Assembly: GCF_001548375.1 (NCBI RefSeq)
Contig: NZ_AP017295.1
Location: 806,001-870,000, forward strand
Reading direction: 5' to 3'
From: Nostoc sp. NIES-3756
Lineage (GTDB): Bacteria; Cyanobacteriota; Cyanobacteriia; Cyanobacteriales; Nostocaceae
DNA length: 64,000 bases
A program made the position numbers and the translations under genes. Under the pieces are notes generated by a model that saw nothing but the letters and a program-made list of their open reading frames with translations, was not told where the DNA came from and made no database searches. Of this stretch, positions 18,200 to 28,317 are shown one piece after another. The stretch's first letter is position 1; every line of letters begins with the position of its first letter.

Positions 18200-20041
18200 C
18201 TAGGCAAACGCGGCGGTTTTTACGTCGTTGTTTGCGAGGATTTCTTGTAACTCATCGGCATCTACGGTTTCTTTATCAACCAGCATTTGCGCGATTTGGT
18301 CGAGGATGTGGCGGTTACTTACCAACACGTCTTTAGCACGGGTGTAGGCTGTGTCTACTAATTTACGCACTTCTTCGTCAATAGAAGCGGCTGTCTCTTC
18401 GGAGAAATCACGCTCTGACATGATGTCACGACCAAGGAACATGTTGCCTTGTTGACGACCAAGGGCGACAGGGCCTAATTTATCGCTCATACCAAAGCGG
18501 GTAATCATTTGGCGAGCTACACGAGCTACTTGTTGTAAGTCGTTGGAAGCACCTGTGGTAACTTCTTCATCACCAAAGATGATTTCTTCAGCAATACGAC
18601 CACCCAAAGCTACAGCCATCTGATTTTCTAGATAAGCGCGGCTGTATAAACCTGTATCCATACGGTCTTCACTGGGGGTAAACCAAGTCAAACCACCGGC
18701 GCGTCCGCGAGGAATAATGCTGATTTTTTGTACAGGGTCATAGTCGGGCATTAATGCACCAACTAAGGCGTGACCGGCTTCGTGATAAGCTACTAAAACT
18801 TTGCGTTTTTCGCTCATTACGCGGTCTTTCTTCTCTGGCCCAGCCAACACGCGGTCAATTGCGTCGTTGATTTCGTCCATTGAGATTTCGGTCAGGTTGC
18901 GTCTTGCTGCTAAAATTGCGGCTTCATTGAGCAGGTTAGACAAGTCTGCACCTGTAAATCCTGGGGTACGACGAGCGATTTTATCCAAGTCCACATCTTT
19001 AGCCAAGGTTTTACCACGGGCGTGGACTTTGAGGATTTCGCTACGTCCGGCGTAGTCGGGACGGTCAACAACGACTTGACGGTCAAAACGACCAGGACGC
19101 AATAAAGCGGCATCGAGTACGTCAGGACGGTTGGTAGCGGCGATAATGATGATGCCGGTGTTCCCTTCAAAACCATCCATTTCGGTGAGCAACTGGTTAA
19201 GGGTTTGTTCCCGTTCGTCGTTACCACCACCTAAACCTGCACCCCGTTGACGACCTACTGCGTCAATTTCATCGATGAAGACGATACAGGGAGCGTTGGT
19301 TTTAGCTTGTTCAAACAAGTCGCGGACGCGGGAAGCACCCACACCAACGAACATTTCCACAAACTCAGAACCAGAGATGGAGAAGAAAGGTACGCCTGCT
19401 TCCCCTGCTACTGCACGCGCTAGGAGGGTTTTACCTGTACCTGGAGGCCCTACTAACAGCACTCCTTTAGGAATTTTTGCACCAACGGCGGTAAAGCGAT
19501 CAGCGTTTTTGAGGAAGTCTACAACTTCGTTAAGTTCTAATTTGGCTTGGTCAATACCCGCAACGTCACCGAAGGTAACTTGGGTTTGGGGTTCCATTTG
19601 CACTCTCGCCTTGGATTTACCAAAGTTCATGGCTTGGCTACCAGGCCCGCTTTGAGCGCGACGCAGCAAGAAGAATAAGCCCACAAGCAGCAATACAGGG
19701 AAGAATAAGCTACTTAATGCCTTAAACCAGAATCCCTCGTCGGTTTGGGGCAATACAGAAATATCAACGCCTTGTGCAGTCAGAGTATTGATTAATTCTG
19801 GATCGTTGACTAAAGTAACAAATTTTTTATTAGATCCATCTTTGGGTGTTACCAGCGCTGTAGAACGGTCTGCACTTAAGCTAACTCTTTCTACTTTGCC
19901 GCCTTCAACTGCTTGAATAAACTGGCTATAACGCCATGACTCTTTATTTTGAGGTTGTTTTTCAAAAAAAGCTGTGCCAAGCGCAATTACAACTATAAAT
20001 AGCAGCGCGTACAGCCCCGCATTTCTCCATCTTTTATTCAC
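18200..20041 (-). CDS. ftsH: ATP-dependent zinc metalloprotease FtsH
   Basis: The 613-residue membrane protease has an N-terminal span (about 8-25) and a second span (about 111-128) flanking a lumenal or periplasmic domain. The AAA+ domain has Walker A GPPGTGKT (198-205), Walker [13 protein letters not shown] and the SRH with [10 protein letters not shown]. The zinc site HEAGH is at 420-424, with the downstream [18 protein letters not shown] region. In cyanobacteria FtsH proteins form hexamers that degrade photodamaged D1 and other membrane proteins; this paralogue cannot be assigned a number with certainty. It is a single gene with a strong terminator. Confidence 0.96.
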   Translation of the reverse strand: MNKRWRNAGLYALLFIVVIALGTAFFEKQPQNKESWRYSQFIQAVEGGKVERVSLSADRSTALVTPKDGSNKKFVTLVNDPELINTLTAQGVDISVLPQTDEGFWFKALSSLFFPVLLLVGLFFLLRRAQSGPGSQAMNFGKSKARVQMEPQTQVTFGDVAGIDQAKLELNEVVDFLKNADRFTAVGAKIPKGVLLVGPPGTGKTLLARAVAGEAGVPFFSISGSEFVEMFVGVGASRVRDLFEQAKTNAPCIVFIDEIDAVGRQRGAGLGGGNDEREQTLNQLLTEMDGFEGNTGIIIIAATNRPDVLDAALLRPGRFDRQVVVDRPDYAGRSEILKVHARGKTLAKDVDLDKIARRTPGFTGADLSNLLNEAAILAARRNLTEISMDEINDAIDRVLAGPEKKDRVMSEKRKVLVAYHEAGHALVGALMPDYDPVQKISIIPRGRAGGLTWFTPSEDRMDTGLYSRAYLENQMAVALGGRIAEEIIFGDEEVTTGASNDLQQVARVARQMITRFGMSDKLGPVALGRQQGNMFLGRDIMSERDFSEETAASIDEEVRKLVDTAYTRAKDVLVSNRHILDQIAQMLVDKETVDADELQEILANNDVKTAAFA

Positions 20042-20128
20042 CGAGGTTTGTCCTCCCGTATTTTTGTGCGTAGGGCATTATGAGAATTATGTTAACTTAT
20101 CTTAACGTATACCAAAATGATACATCTG

Positions 20129-20917
20129 TCATGCTAAGAATAGTTCTCTGAGTTTGTGCAACTTTGGATGGTAGGGATCATATTGTAACGATTCTGTTTC
20201 CTGGTGAACGGTATGTATGGGAATAACTTCCACCACACTATTAGTGTAGGCGATCGCTTCAAAGCCGTTGACTAATTCAGATGTCCAAACCTCCTCCATT
20301 ACCACCTGTTGCTGGTGCAGCCAGTTTATTAACTGCGATCGCCCAATTCCTGGTAAGATTCCCGCCGTTAAAGGTGGAGTCCACCATCTCCCATTCTGCC
20401 ATCCCCAAAGGTTGCCTGTGGTGGTTTCGAGCCAATTTCCGGCAGTATCTACTAAAATTGCTTCTTGAGAATTAAGTATTGCGGCGTTAGTCTTAGCTAT
20501 CCAAGCACTCAGGTAGTTTCCTGTTTTATGAGAAGGTAAACTCCGATATAGTTCTGACTCAGCTAGAGTGCAAGCTATGCCGTGCTTTTGCAGTTCTAAT
20601 AAATTTTGGGGTAGATATCTACCCATAATCCATTCTCTACCATCGGCAAAGATGGTGATTCTCAGGACAGGAAAGTGTGTTAGGAGTTGTTGCGCACCTT
20701 CACGAACGTGGTTCCAGTCTGGTTGTTCCCAGGCGAAATATTGTAGGGAGGAGTGGAGGCGATCGCAATGAGCCTGCCAATTAGTTAAACTACTATCCAG
20801 CGAACCATCATACACCCGCAGCGTTGTAAATACCGTAGCGCCATACAACAACCCCGGCTCATAAATATCTAACTCTATAGTTTGCGAATCAATTAATTTG
20901 CCGTTATACCAGAACAT
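20129..20917 (-). CDS. Class IV aminotransferase, probably aminodeoxychorismate lyase or branched-chain type
   Basis: The 262-residue protein is a fold-type IV PLP enzyme. It has the early DxxxxxG motif YEPGLLYGATVFTTLRVYDG and a central KTGNYLSAWIAKTNA segment holding the candidate PLP Lys. Later come ETTTGNLWGW, TPPLTAGILPGIGRSQLI and FEAIAYTNSVVEVIPI. Length and sequence fit PabC (4-amino-4-deoxychorismate lyase for folate) better than the longer IlvE. I cannot separate lyase from D-amino acid transaminase by eye. The gene follows ftsH on the same strand with about 87 bases between them. Confidence 0.8.
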   Translation of the reverse strand: MFWYNGKLIDSQTIELDIYEPGLLYGATVFTTLRVYDGSLDSSLTNWQAHCDRLHSSLQYFAWEQPDWNHVREGAQQLLTHFPVLRITIFADGREWIMGRYLPQNLLELQKHGIACTLAESELYRSLPSHKTGNYLSAWIAKTNAAILNSQEAILVDTAGNWLETTTGNLWGWQNGRWWTPPLTAGILPGIGRSQLINWLHQQQVVMEEVWTSELVNGFEAIAYTNSVVEVIPIHTVHQETESLQYDPYHPKLHKLRELFLA

Positions 20918-20982
20918 TTAGGGGAGATGAGAAGAAATGAGGAATAATAAATTCAAAATTCAAAATTAGGGACTTTTGTTTC

Positions 20983-21038
20983 TGACTGTGGACTAATGAC
21001 TGTGGACTAATGACTGTGGACTAATGACTAATGACTAA
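20983..21038. repeat. STRR heptamer array that supplies a stop codon
   Basis: The array consists of GACTGTG, GACTAAT and ATGACTA heptamers in tandem. Its last copy includes the minus-strand TAG stop codon (21037-21035) of the gene at 21035-21880. Confidence 0.75.
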
Positions 21039-21880
21039 TCTTTCGGTGGAAATATAATTTGATTTAATCCCTCAGCCGTTGTGATAACTTTCCCCCCCAA
21101 TTTTTCAATAGCACTAATTGCTCTCTTGCGAGTTGCATTATCAACTGGATTACTTAATATCATGCCCCAAGTAGAGATTTGGGCATATGTGCTATTAGGA
21201 TTTTGTCTCAAAAAATTAGCAGTTCTTAAAGAAGTAAGGGCGACATATTTGCTCTCTTCATCTGTATATTTACTCGCCCAGTCTGCGGCTGATGTGAAAG
21301 ATTGTTGAGAAGCTTTAGCATTACCTAAAAATAATAACTCATCAATTCCTTTATAACGCCAAACATAATATGATTTTTCTGGAACCTGTGGCTTTAAAGA
21401 TTTTAAACCTTTTTCCATCAACGCTATAGAACGTTCCGGCATCCCGGCGTAAAGAGAAATACTGGTAGACAGGCTGATATAAGTTCCTAAAAATCTTGGA
21501 TCACGTTCTATAATCACCTCAAAATATTCTGGGCTTAAACTGTAACCAGTTCTAGCTCTTACATCGTCATCACCGAAATATTGTAGAAAATTCAGATATG
21601 CCCAATTAGCCATTAAGTTATCGTAGCCAAAGGCTGGTGTCTTTTTGAGTAAGTTAAGCCTCAGCTTCTCTACCTGAATTTCCTTTTCTAAAGTTGCTAA
21701 AGGAATGTTTTGTCTATTCTTCAATAACGCTTGTAGTCGGGGAGATTGCATCCAACTAACGCTTAAGGCACATAAGCAGACTACACAAGGAGCCAGTATA
21801 GCTTGACGAGATACTACCATAATATTCATAGCCTTCTTTGATATAAGTAGTCTGCCCGTAAAAATATTTAACTTTATCAT
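21035..21880 (-). CDS. Membrane-anchored TPR-like protein of unknown function
   Basis: The product is 281 residues from the first start at 21880, or about 265 from the second ATG (MNIMVVSRQA), which I consider equally likely. A hydrophobic segment (about residues 25-45) is followed by a helical domain with YLNFLQYFGDDDVRARTGYSLSPEYFEVIIERDPRFLGTY-type pairs of helices reminiscent of TPR folds. The C-terminus contains NPVDNATRKRAISAIEKLGGK. I do not recognise a named family. Its stop codon lies within the STRR array. Confidence 0.75.
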   Translation of the reverse strand: MIKLNIFTGRLLISKKAMNIMVVSRQAILAPCVVCLCALSVSWMQSPRLQALLKNRQNIPLATLEKEIQVEKLRLNLLKKTPAFGYDNLMANWAYLNFLQYFGDDDVRARTGYSLSPEYFEVIIERDPRFLGTYISLSTSISLYAGMPERSIALMEKGLKSLKPQVPEKSYYVWRYKGIDELLFLGNAKASQQSFTSAADWASKYTDEESKYVALTSLRTANFLRQNPNSTYAQISTWGMILSNPVDNATRKRAISAIEKLGGKVITTAEGLNQIIFPPKD

Positions 21881-22220
21881 TCATATTGACGAATCTGGCA
21901 ACCTAATACTAGTCAAACTTTAACCCATCACTGAATCAGCGACCAAGTTGCTTTAATCTTGTCGGGAACTCGTTTTCGGTGTTTGAGCAATCACTCATAT
22001 GAATACTATATCAGAAGCTATTAAGTATAAATACATAGGGGGGAGTTAGGCGTAATTTTTAAGTGTTATGTTATACTCCTAGCGAACAGACATCATTAAC
22101 TAGAGTCAAGACGAATGTGTTAAATTTATTGAATTTTATTTAATAAAACTCAGTGAAATTTGCCACATCACTTAGAATTGAAGCTTGTCTGCATTTACAC
22201 TATTTATCTTCTAACAAATC
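21881..22220. other. Intergenic region upstream of the unknown three-gene cassette
   Basis: This 340-base stretch between divergent genes is AT-rich in its second half. I see no repeat unit, RNA gene or consensus NtcA site. It presumably carries the promoter of the cassette at 22221-24658. Confidence 0.35.
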
Positions 22221-22682
22221 ATGGAAATTACAGTCGCCGAAGGCTCAGTAAATAATAATAAAATTGTGAAGTCTGAAAAGGATGATTTCAAATCAATCAT
22301 TACACATCTTGATTCTAATAATTTGGATGCTAACAGAATAATTGATGCTATTAAATCGGCGATCGCTGAAGTTGTGGAATTGGAAATCACGACTTGGGTA
22401 GAGGAACCATCAGCAGAATCTGAGGAAGCACTACAAGAGATTACCAAAGTTGCTAAACCAGGAAATAGAATTTATACCAAGATTAATTTGATTAGTGGAG
22501 ATATAGAAAACGAAGTAGGTAGTCAATTTTTAGCTAGTGGCCCGTATGCAGAACTACTAAATTTCCACTTGGTTCAAGTTAAAGATAGTCGAGAAATTAT
22601 GCAGAAAAATATAGAGAGTGTTCAGAAAATATATAAGATTCTCATGGAGATGTATAACTCGCGTAAGACTGTGCAATTGTAA
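22221..22682 (+). CDS. Unknown protein, first gene of a three-gene cassette
   Basis: The 153-residue acidic soluble protein has a helical segment (NRIIDAIKSAIAEVVELEITTWV), a short beta-like part (GNRIYTKINLISGDIENEVG), and a C-terminal helix ending in YKILMEMYNSRKTVQL. The segment around LEITTWV followed by EALQEI resembles LEVNTMIV followed by EAYQEI in the next protein, so the two may share a domain. I do not recognise a family. Codons are AT-rich, like its two partners. Confidence 0.75.
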   Translation: MEITVAEGSVNNNKIVKSEKDDFKSIITHLDSNNLDANRIIDAIKSAIAEVVELEITTWVEEPSAESEEALQEITKVAKPGNRIYTKINLISGDIENEVGSQFLASGPYAELLNFHLVQVKDSREIMQKNIESVQKIYKILMEMYNSRKTVQL

Positions 22683-22779
22683 AGGTAAATTTTAGGTTTA
22701 TTAGTTAATCAATTTGCCTCAGCTTCTACCTAAAGGCATTAGATAATAACTAAATTGATCAGGAAAAGAGGTAATTGCT

Positions 22780-23688
22780 ATGCAGAATAGAACGCCAGCA
22801 ACTGACAGTATTCAAACTCCAGATGCAGATAGAGGTGTATTATCTAATGGAGTAAATTACAAAGGAGATATTCAACCTAAAGATATTATTCAATCTAAGT
22901 CGAGAGATTTATTAAATAAATTTGTTTCATCTGTACAAATATTAGTTAATGATATTACAGCTTTAGAAGTTAATACTATGATTGTTGCTAATATTACAGG
23001 TAATAAATTTAATGCTTGGGAGGCGTATCAAGAAATTTATTCTATAAATGATAAAGATTATTTTACTGTTAAAGAGATTCCCGAAGATAGCTCATTACGA
23101 GAGCGTTATAAGAGTTTATTTGAGCAGTTAGAAAGAGAATATTTTTATATAATTCTTGAAAATAAAGAACTGCACAACCGAAAAATAGAACAATATCATA
23201 GGCGTTTGCAATTTAAAAAAGACAATAAAGACCCTATGGTGGAATCTGATCCCCGATATGTAGAATTAGCTCGTCCTATCTTACCTCCGCCTACGCCTGT
23301 AACAGATCAAGGAAGTTCAGATAATCAAAATGAACGTCAGCGAGAGTGGGAACAAAATCTCCAAGAAATTCAAGTTCTGTTAAGTAATGATAAATTTGTG
23401 CGTTCTCTGCGAAAAATTGCTGAACTCAAAGCTGCACTTGATGGCGGAAATGTGAAAAGCGCAAGAACAGATACTATTTATGCTCAAACTGTGATGCAGT
23501 TGGATGGAGATATTATCACTCGTTACCATAAAGACTTGTTTGGCTTACCAGAGGAAACAAAAAACTTAATCCTGCGAGTTCACAATGAAGGTGTAGTTTC
23601 TGGTGAAAAACAATGGCATGGAGTGCTAGATTTTATGATTAATTTGGTAAGAGATTTGGCGAATTTATCTATAAATGGACGAAAATAA
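22780..23688 (+). CDS. Unknown protein, second gene of the cassette
   Basis: The 302-residue soluble protein has a disordered N-terminus and a helical segment RDLLNKFVSSVQILVNDITALEVNTMIV that appears related to the preceding protein. A long charged helical region follows (FEQLEREYFYIILENKELHNRKIEQYHRRL), then a Pro-rich linker PILPPPTP and a second helical domain. I do not recognise the family. The last codons overlap the next gene by 14 bases, which indicates translational coupling and a joint function. Confidence 0.75.
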   Translation: MQNRTPATDSIQTPDADRGVLSNGVNYKGDIQPKDIIQSKSRDLLNKFVSSVQILVNDITALEVNTMIVANITGNKFNAWEAYQEIYSINDKDYFTVKEIPEDSSLRERYKSLFEQLEREYFYIILENKELHNRKIEQYHRRLQFKKDNKDPMVESDPRYVELARPILPPPTPVTDQGSSDNQNERQREWEQNLQEIQVLLSNDKFVRSLRKIAELKAALDGGNVKSARTDTIYAQTVMQLDGDIITRYHKDLFGLPEETKNLILRVHNEGVVSGEKQWHGVLDFMINLVRDLANLSINGRK

Positions 23689-24658
23689 TACACAATTAAG
23701 AGATTTTTTTGATTTTGCAGTTGCTATTTCTTTGCCGCTTCCTCAAGGTGATAGTTTGCTGCTTCAGGTTGAGCAAAGTCATTATACTTTTTACCTAAAT
23801 CAGCAAATTGTAGAACAAATTCAGCAGGCAAAAAATACGGGTACTTCACTTAATATCCCGCCGAAAATTTTGTTGCCTTTATGGTACTATAGCTGCTTTA
23901 GTTATAATTTTGTGCCAATAGGAGAGGTAGAAAATACTAATAATCAGCCTGTTACTAAGTCTTATATTGGTTTTATTTTAAATATTCTTAAAGCTTTTGG
24001 GAATAAATCTCTACAAAAGAAGGCAAGTTTACCAGTAGGTTTTACGTTTACTTCTTACTATCAGCCAGAGCCATTCCCTACAGATGATCATATACAAAAA
24101 AAACGAGTTTTGCAAAGTGTTGTCTTATTTCATGGCGATATTTTACACAAGATTCAGGAGGATTTTTTGTACAATAATTTGGATTTCCAAAAAATTGCCT
24201 CTGCTCATTATTGGCTAACTGAACAAATTTTAAGTGCTTTGAGGAGTAAGTTAAATCTGTTAGTTTGGGAGCTATCTGCACTAGTTACTAGCTACTTTTT
24301 TACATGGAATATATTTAACTTAAAATTAGCTTATTTAGATAGAAATATTCTAGTCTTTGTTTTAATATGGCTATTTTTGACTATAATACTTGCGTCTACT
24401 CGTTATTTTATTTCTAAAGAATTACGAGAAGAAAGTAGTATTAAGTATCAATATTTGAATTTAGCATCATGGGCAATAACTTGTGTTATACCTATACTCT
24501 TTTTGACTAGTTTTAGTATTAGTAGAAACTTAGTTAATATAATTACTGTTTTATCACCATTAGTTGCTTCGTTTATACCTATAGTGGCTAGACGCATTCT
24601 CAATTTTATTTTGCCTCGGTTGGCTAAGTTTGTTATACGGCGCATATTATCTGTGTGA
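23675..24658 (+). CDS. Unknown membrane protein, third gene of the cassette
   Basis: The 327-residue protein has a soluble N-terminal half of about 190 residues and about four membrane spans in the C-terminal half (for example ILVFVLIWLFLTIILAS, LASWAITCVIPILFLTSF and LVNIITVLSPLVASFIPIVA), then a basic tail. Its ATG lies inside the last codons of the preceding gene. The order of two related soluble proteins followed by a membrane protein resembles sensor-effector arrangements, but no catalytic or sensor motif is visible. Function is unknown. Confidence 0.75.
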   Translation: MDENNTQLRDFFDFAVAISLPLPQGDSLLLQVEQSHYTFYLNQQIVEQIQQAKNTGTSLNIPPKILLPLWYYSCFSYNFVPIGEVENTNNQPVTKSYIGFILNILKAFGNKSLQKKASLPVGFTFTSYYQPEPFPTDDHIQKKRVLQSVVLFHGDILHKIQEDFLYNNLDFQKIASAHYWLTEQILSALRSKLNLLVWELSALVTSYFFTWNIFNLKLAYLDRNILVFVLIWLFLTIILASTRYFISKELREESSIKYQYLNLASWAITCVIPILFLTSFSISRNLVNIITVLSPLVASFIPIVARRILNFILPRLAKFVIRRILSV

Positions 24659-24717
24659 GGTAATAAACCGCAAATACACGCCGATGAAGCATAAATCATG
24701 AAACTTGGCTGAATTTT

Positions 24718-25935
24718 CTATCTTTTTAATAAATGCCAACATTGTTGCGCGATCGCCCAATCTTCTTGAGTATGAATTACTAACACCCGTACTGTAGAAT
24801 CAGCAGTGGCAATATCTACATCGACGGGTTTATTTTGGTTTTTCTGGGGGTCAAGTTTTAGCCCTAAAAATCCAAAGGCTTCGCAAGCAGCTTGGCGAAT
24901 ACCTGCGGACTTTTCCCCTGCGCCGGCTGTAAACACCAAAACATCTAAACCCCCCAAACTTGCCAGCATGGAACCGATACCAGAACGTAGGCGGTGTACA
25001 TAAATATCCCATGCTAGTTGGGCGCGGTAGTTACCTTGGGCGATGGCTTCTATTACCTGGGGTAAGTCACTGGATATACCGGAAATTCCCCGCAAGCCAG
25101 AAGCTTTGTTTAATACATAGTCCAATCTTTCGGCGGAATATTCAGATTGTCGCATTAAATGAATAATGATACCTGGGTCAATAGAACCGGAACGGCTACC
25201 CATCATCAACCCATCTAGGGGTGTGAACCCCATTGTAGTATCAATACTGCGACCATTTTTAATGGCGGCCAAGGAACAGCCATTGCCGAGGTGACAGGTA
25301 ATTATGCGCAGAGATGCCAAATCTTTACCGAGAATTTGGGCTGCACGAGCAGAACAGTATTGATGGCTGATACCATGAAATCCATAACGGCGAATACCTT
25401 GTTCTACCCATTCATAGGGGCCGGGATAGATGGCGGCTGCGTCGGGTAAGGTAGCGTGAAAGCCTGTATCAAACACTGCAACTTGAGGGACATCGCCTAA
25501 GCTTTTCTGGATGGCTTCTATCCCTTCTAAGGCGGCGGGGTTATGGGCTGGGGCGAGGTTGGATAACTTAGCGATCGCCTGTTTGACTTCCTCGTTGATA
25601 ATTACACTATTACGGTAATTTTGCCCCCCATGTACTACCCGATGTCCCACCACATCGATTTCTGATAATTGACCGATAACTTTCGTTGCGCCACGGCTGA
25701 GAGTATACAGCATATAAGTAACGTGGGCTTGCCGAGAGTCACCATAGATCGATTCATGCAGCGTTGCACCCTTAGCTGTTTTTACCTCAATTTCCGCCAC
25801 ACTCCTGTCTTGAGTCCAATTAACTTTTCCTTCCCACAGTGGCGGCGGTGCTTCACTCAAAAGTGCGTCATCGGGGATTTCATACAAACAACTTTTTTGG
25901 CTGCTAGAACCCGCATTTAATATTAGTACTTTCAT
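24718..25935 (-). CDS. ackA: Acetate kinase
   Basis: The 405-residue enzyme interconverts acetate plus ATP and acetyl phosphate. It begins MKVLILNAGSSSQKS, the ASKHA phosphate-binding start. It also shows VVHGG, FDTGFHATLP, the family signature RYGFHGISHQY, ITCHLGNGCSLAAIKNG and DTTMGFTPLDGLMMGSRSG. An upstream in-frame ATG would add nine residues, but the conserved N-terminus fits 25935. No phosphotransacetylase gene is adjacent. It lies close to gap1, pyk and tal, so it belongs to a carbon-metabolism neighbourhood on the minus strand. Confidence 0.95.
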   Translation of the reverse strand: MKVLILNAGSSSQKSCLYEIPDDALLSEAPPPLWEGKVNWTQDRSVAEIEVKTAKGATLHESIYGDSRQAHVTYMLYTLSRGATKVIGQLSEIDVVGHRVVHGGQNYRNSVIINEEVKQAIAKLSNLAPAHNPAALEGIEAIQKSLGDVPQVAVFDTGFHATLPDAAAIYPGPYEWVEQGIRRYGFHGISHQYCSARAAQILGKDLASLRIITCHLGNGCSLAAIKNGRSIDTTMGFTPLDGLMMGSRSGSIDPGIIIHLMRQSEYSAERLDYVLNKASGLRGISGISSDLPQVIEAIAQGNYRAQLAWDIYVHRLRSGIGSMLASLGGLDVLVFTAGAGEKSAGIRQAACEAFGFLGLKLDPQKNQNKPVDVDIATADSTVRVLVIHTQEDWAIAQQCWHLLKR

Positions 25936-26035
25936 TACTTTTACCTGATTTGGTTTTGTCAATTCTGGACTCTATGACTTCTCAATTTCCAGTATTAAGT
26001 AAGTTTATTACCGATATTTTAGGACAAGCAAAGAC

Positions 26036-26404
26036 GTGAACCGTTTCCAAAAGCTATCCTCAATCGCGTTCTTGTTATTAGCTTTCATCTATCCGCCCAC
26101 ACTGGTTGAAGCTAAAGAAAATACTCAAAATAATGTTCTCAATGAGCAGAGTATTGATGCAGAAACAAACTTAGTCGAGGGTGAAAGCAAAGAAGTTTTG
26201 CTGGCACACCGACACTATAGACGGCGTTATCACAGACGGCGACGGGTGAGAGGGCATTATTATAGACGGCGCTATCATCATAGACATTATTATAGGCGCT
26301 ACTATCGCCGAGGACGTTATCACGGTCAATACTATCGTCATGGAGGATGGGATCTTGTCCGCGATCGCCACGGAAGATTAATATATGATTGGCGAGGTTA
26401 TTAA
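26036..26404 (+). CDS. Secreted Arg/His/Tyr-rich small protein (first of a tandem pair)
   Basis: The 122-residue precursor starts at GTG with MNRFQKLSSIAFLLLAFIYPP and a signal peptide ending near VEA. A spacer of about 30 acidic residues precedes LLAHRHY. The C-terminal half is extremely basic, made of RRRYH, HYYRRRYH and RRGRYHGQYYR units. The GTG start is supported by alignment with the neighbour at 26686, which begins MRKFAKLSSITLLL at the same place. The mature protein could bind acidic polysaccharide or nucleic acid, but the function is unknown. Confidence 0.75.
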   Translation: MNRFQKLSSIAFLLLAFIYPPTLVEAKENTQNNVLNEQSIDAETNLVEGESKEVLLAHRHYRRRYHRRRRVRGHYYRRRYHHRHYYRRYYRRGRYHGQYYRHGGWDLVRDRHGRLIYDWRGY

Positions 26405-26685
26405 TAATAACTATCGCTAATATTATTACTGTGCAGATAAATCAAGAAATATAAATTGATATTGGTATGTGACACTGCTAAATGCCATTACTACCAATAT
26501 CATAATAACTAAATTTTTTATAAATCTCTTGATAAAAATTTGAGTTTTTTGTCGTTGTTAGATTTTTGAAATTATTTTTTGATCAACTTTCAAATAATAT
26601 AAATATCATTCTTAAGATAGATATGTAATTATCAATAAAATTTTATGTTCTTTACTGATATTGATTTTTACTAAAATTTAACAAA
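26405..26685. other. AT-rich spacer between the paired Arg/Tyr-rich genes
   Basis: These 280 bases are very AT-rich, with several T runs around 26515-26600. No ORF or repeat family member is visible. The spacing allows a separate promoter for the second gene. Confidence 0.35.
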
Positions 26686-27015
26686 ATGAGAAAATTTGCT
26701 AAACTATCTTCGATTACATTATTGCTTTGCAGCTTAGTTTATCCCCCCTTTCTCGCTGAGGCAAAAGCTAGCATCAACAGTAATGATGTTGAGCAAAAAA
26801 GCGTTGAAGTAGAGGCAAGCCTCATTAACAGTCAAACTGAAGGTACTCTACTTGCTCAACGTCCGCGTTCGCGCAGAAGATATATCCGTCGCCCATACGT
26901 GCGTAGAGGATATATCCGTCGTCAAGGTATACGCAGAAGATATATCCGTCGAAGTGTGCGTAGAGGATATATTCGTCGTCCAGTTGTAGGTAGACGATAT
27001 ATTCGCCGTTACTAA
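26686..27015 (+). CDS. Secreted protein with tandem RRxYIRR repeats (second of the pair)
   Basis: The 109-residue precursor has the same plan as its upstream neighbour: MRKFAKLSSITLLLCSLVYPPFLAEAK signal region, a variable acidic spacer, then LLAQRPRSRR. The mature tail carries five copies of a YIRR unit spaced 9-11 residues apart (RRYIRRPYV, RRGYIRRQGI, RRRYIRRSV, RRGYIRRPVV, RRYIRRY). The DNA repeat is visible as AGATATATCCGTCG copies. The pair clearly arose by duplication. I know of no assigned function. The regular Arg and Tyr spacing suggests a binding or cross-linkable polymer-like protein. Confidence 0.75.
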   Translation: MRKFAKLSSITLLLCSLVYPPFLAEAKASINSNDVEQKSVEVEASLINSQTEGTLLAQRPRSRRRYIRRPYVRRGYIRRQGIRRRYIRRSVRRGYIRRPVVGRRYIRRY

Positions 27016-27084
27016 CCACAAAGCTAGGGGCTAGAGATTAGGACTAGAGGCTTTGAGACCTATTCCCTATCCCTAAGCTCAAAG

Positions 27085-28083
27085 TTAATGGCTGGCTACT
27101 ACTTCCAAACGTGCTAGTCTTTCTGCTAAAAGTGTTTCCAACTCTTCTAATGCTTTGGTAAAGCCTTTGATACCTTCGTCTAGTTTGTCATACGCCATAC
27201 GATCAGCAGCGTGCATCTCGTCAAAGGTGGCTTTGTCAATGGACAGCTTTTCAATGTCAGATTTAGCAGCTTTGGCGGGGTCAAGTTTGCGGGGTAGTTC
27301 ACCGATGGTTGCTTGCAATTCACCCAACAAACCTGGAGAAATTGTTAACAAATCGCTACCAGCCAATTCTGTAATTTCCCCAATGTTACGGAAACTAGCA
27401 CCCATAACTTCGGTTTTGTAACCAAACTTCTTATAGTAATTGTAGATTTTGGTAACAGATAATACACCTGGGTCTTCCGCCGATGGGTAGCTGTCGCGTC
27501 CGGTTTCTTTCTTGTACCAATCTAGAATCCGACCAACGAAGGGAGAAATCAGGGTGATACCAGCTTCAGCACAAGCGATCGCCTGATGCAAACCAAACAG
27601 CAATGTCAAGTTACAATGAATACCTTCTTTTTCTAGAACTTCCGCAGCTTTGATCCCTTCCCAAGTAGAAGCAATTTTAATCAAAACACGTTCTGGGCCG
27701 ATACCAGCAGCTTTGTATTGAGCAATTAATTCCCGTGCTTTGGTAATAGTAGCTTCTGTATCGTAGGATAAACGAGCATCTACTTCTGTAGAAACGCGAC
27801 CAGGGATAATTTGTAAAATCTTCAAACCAAAAGATACTGCTAAACGGTCAAAAGCCAAGGAAACAATTTGACCTTTAGTTGCGCTTGCGCCTGCGTCTTT
27901 TTTCGCTTGAAGTAAGGTTTGATCCACAATTTCCTGATACTCTGGCATTTTCGCGGCTGCGGTAATCAGAGAAGGGTTTGTGGTTGCGTCGCGGGGTGTA
28001 AACTTTTCAATTGCTTGAATATCACCTGTATCAGCAACAACAACGGTCATTTCTCGCAATTGTTCTAGTAAGTTTTTAGTCAT
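27085..28083 (-). CDS. tal: Transaldolase
   Basis: The 332-residue class I transaldolase of the TalB type exchanges dihydroxyacetone units in the pentose phosphate pathway. Landmarks are [29 protein letters not shown], the Schiff-base Lys136 in [12 protein letters not shown], and [18 protein letters not shown]. The full length matches the family. It is the third of three minus-strand sugar-catabolism genes (gap1, pyk, tal). In heterocysts oxidative sugar degradation feeds nitrogenase, which fits this grouping. About 230 bases separate it from pyk, so it may have its own promoter. Confidence 0.96.
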   Translation of the reverse strand: MTKNLLEQLREMTVVVADTGDIQAIEKFTPRDATTNPSLITAAAKMPEYQEIVDQTLLQAKKDAGASATKGQIVSLAFDRLAVSFGLKILQIIPGRVSTEVDARLSYDTEATITKARELIAQYKAAGIGPERVLIKIASTWEGIKAAEVLEKEGIHCNLTLLFGLHQAIACAEAGITLISPFVGRILDWYKKETGRDSYPSAEDPGVLSVTKIYNYYKKFGYKTEVMGASFRNIGEITELAGSDLLTISPGLLGELQATIGELPRKLDPAKAAKSDIEKLSIDKATFDEMHAADRMAYDKLDEGIKGFTKALEELETLLAERLARLEVVASH

Positions 28084-28317
28084 AAATACTCCGTGATTAG
28101 ATTTTGTTAAGACTTACGCTGGTGTGTGAAGGTAGACGATAGTAACTATTGCATTGGCTATGGACTGCTTCACCCGCGTAAGTCCTCTTTGTTTAAGATT
28201 TACCCTATCCCCTCATCACACCCGTTTTCTTTCCTTAAAATTCTGATTTCGGCAATTATTCTTAACCATTACCCAGTTCGGCTAAGGGGCAGAAGCCTCA
28301 GATTTATTTTAGAAAGA

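Noticed and set aside
28132..28145. NtcA-like site upstream of tal (GTA-N8-TAA)
   Set aside because: One consensus base is wrong and no TAN3T box lies at the required distance for the minus strand.
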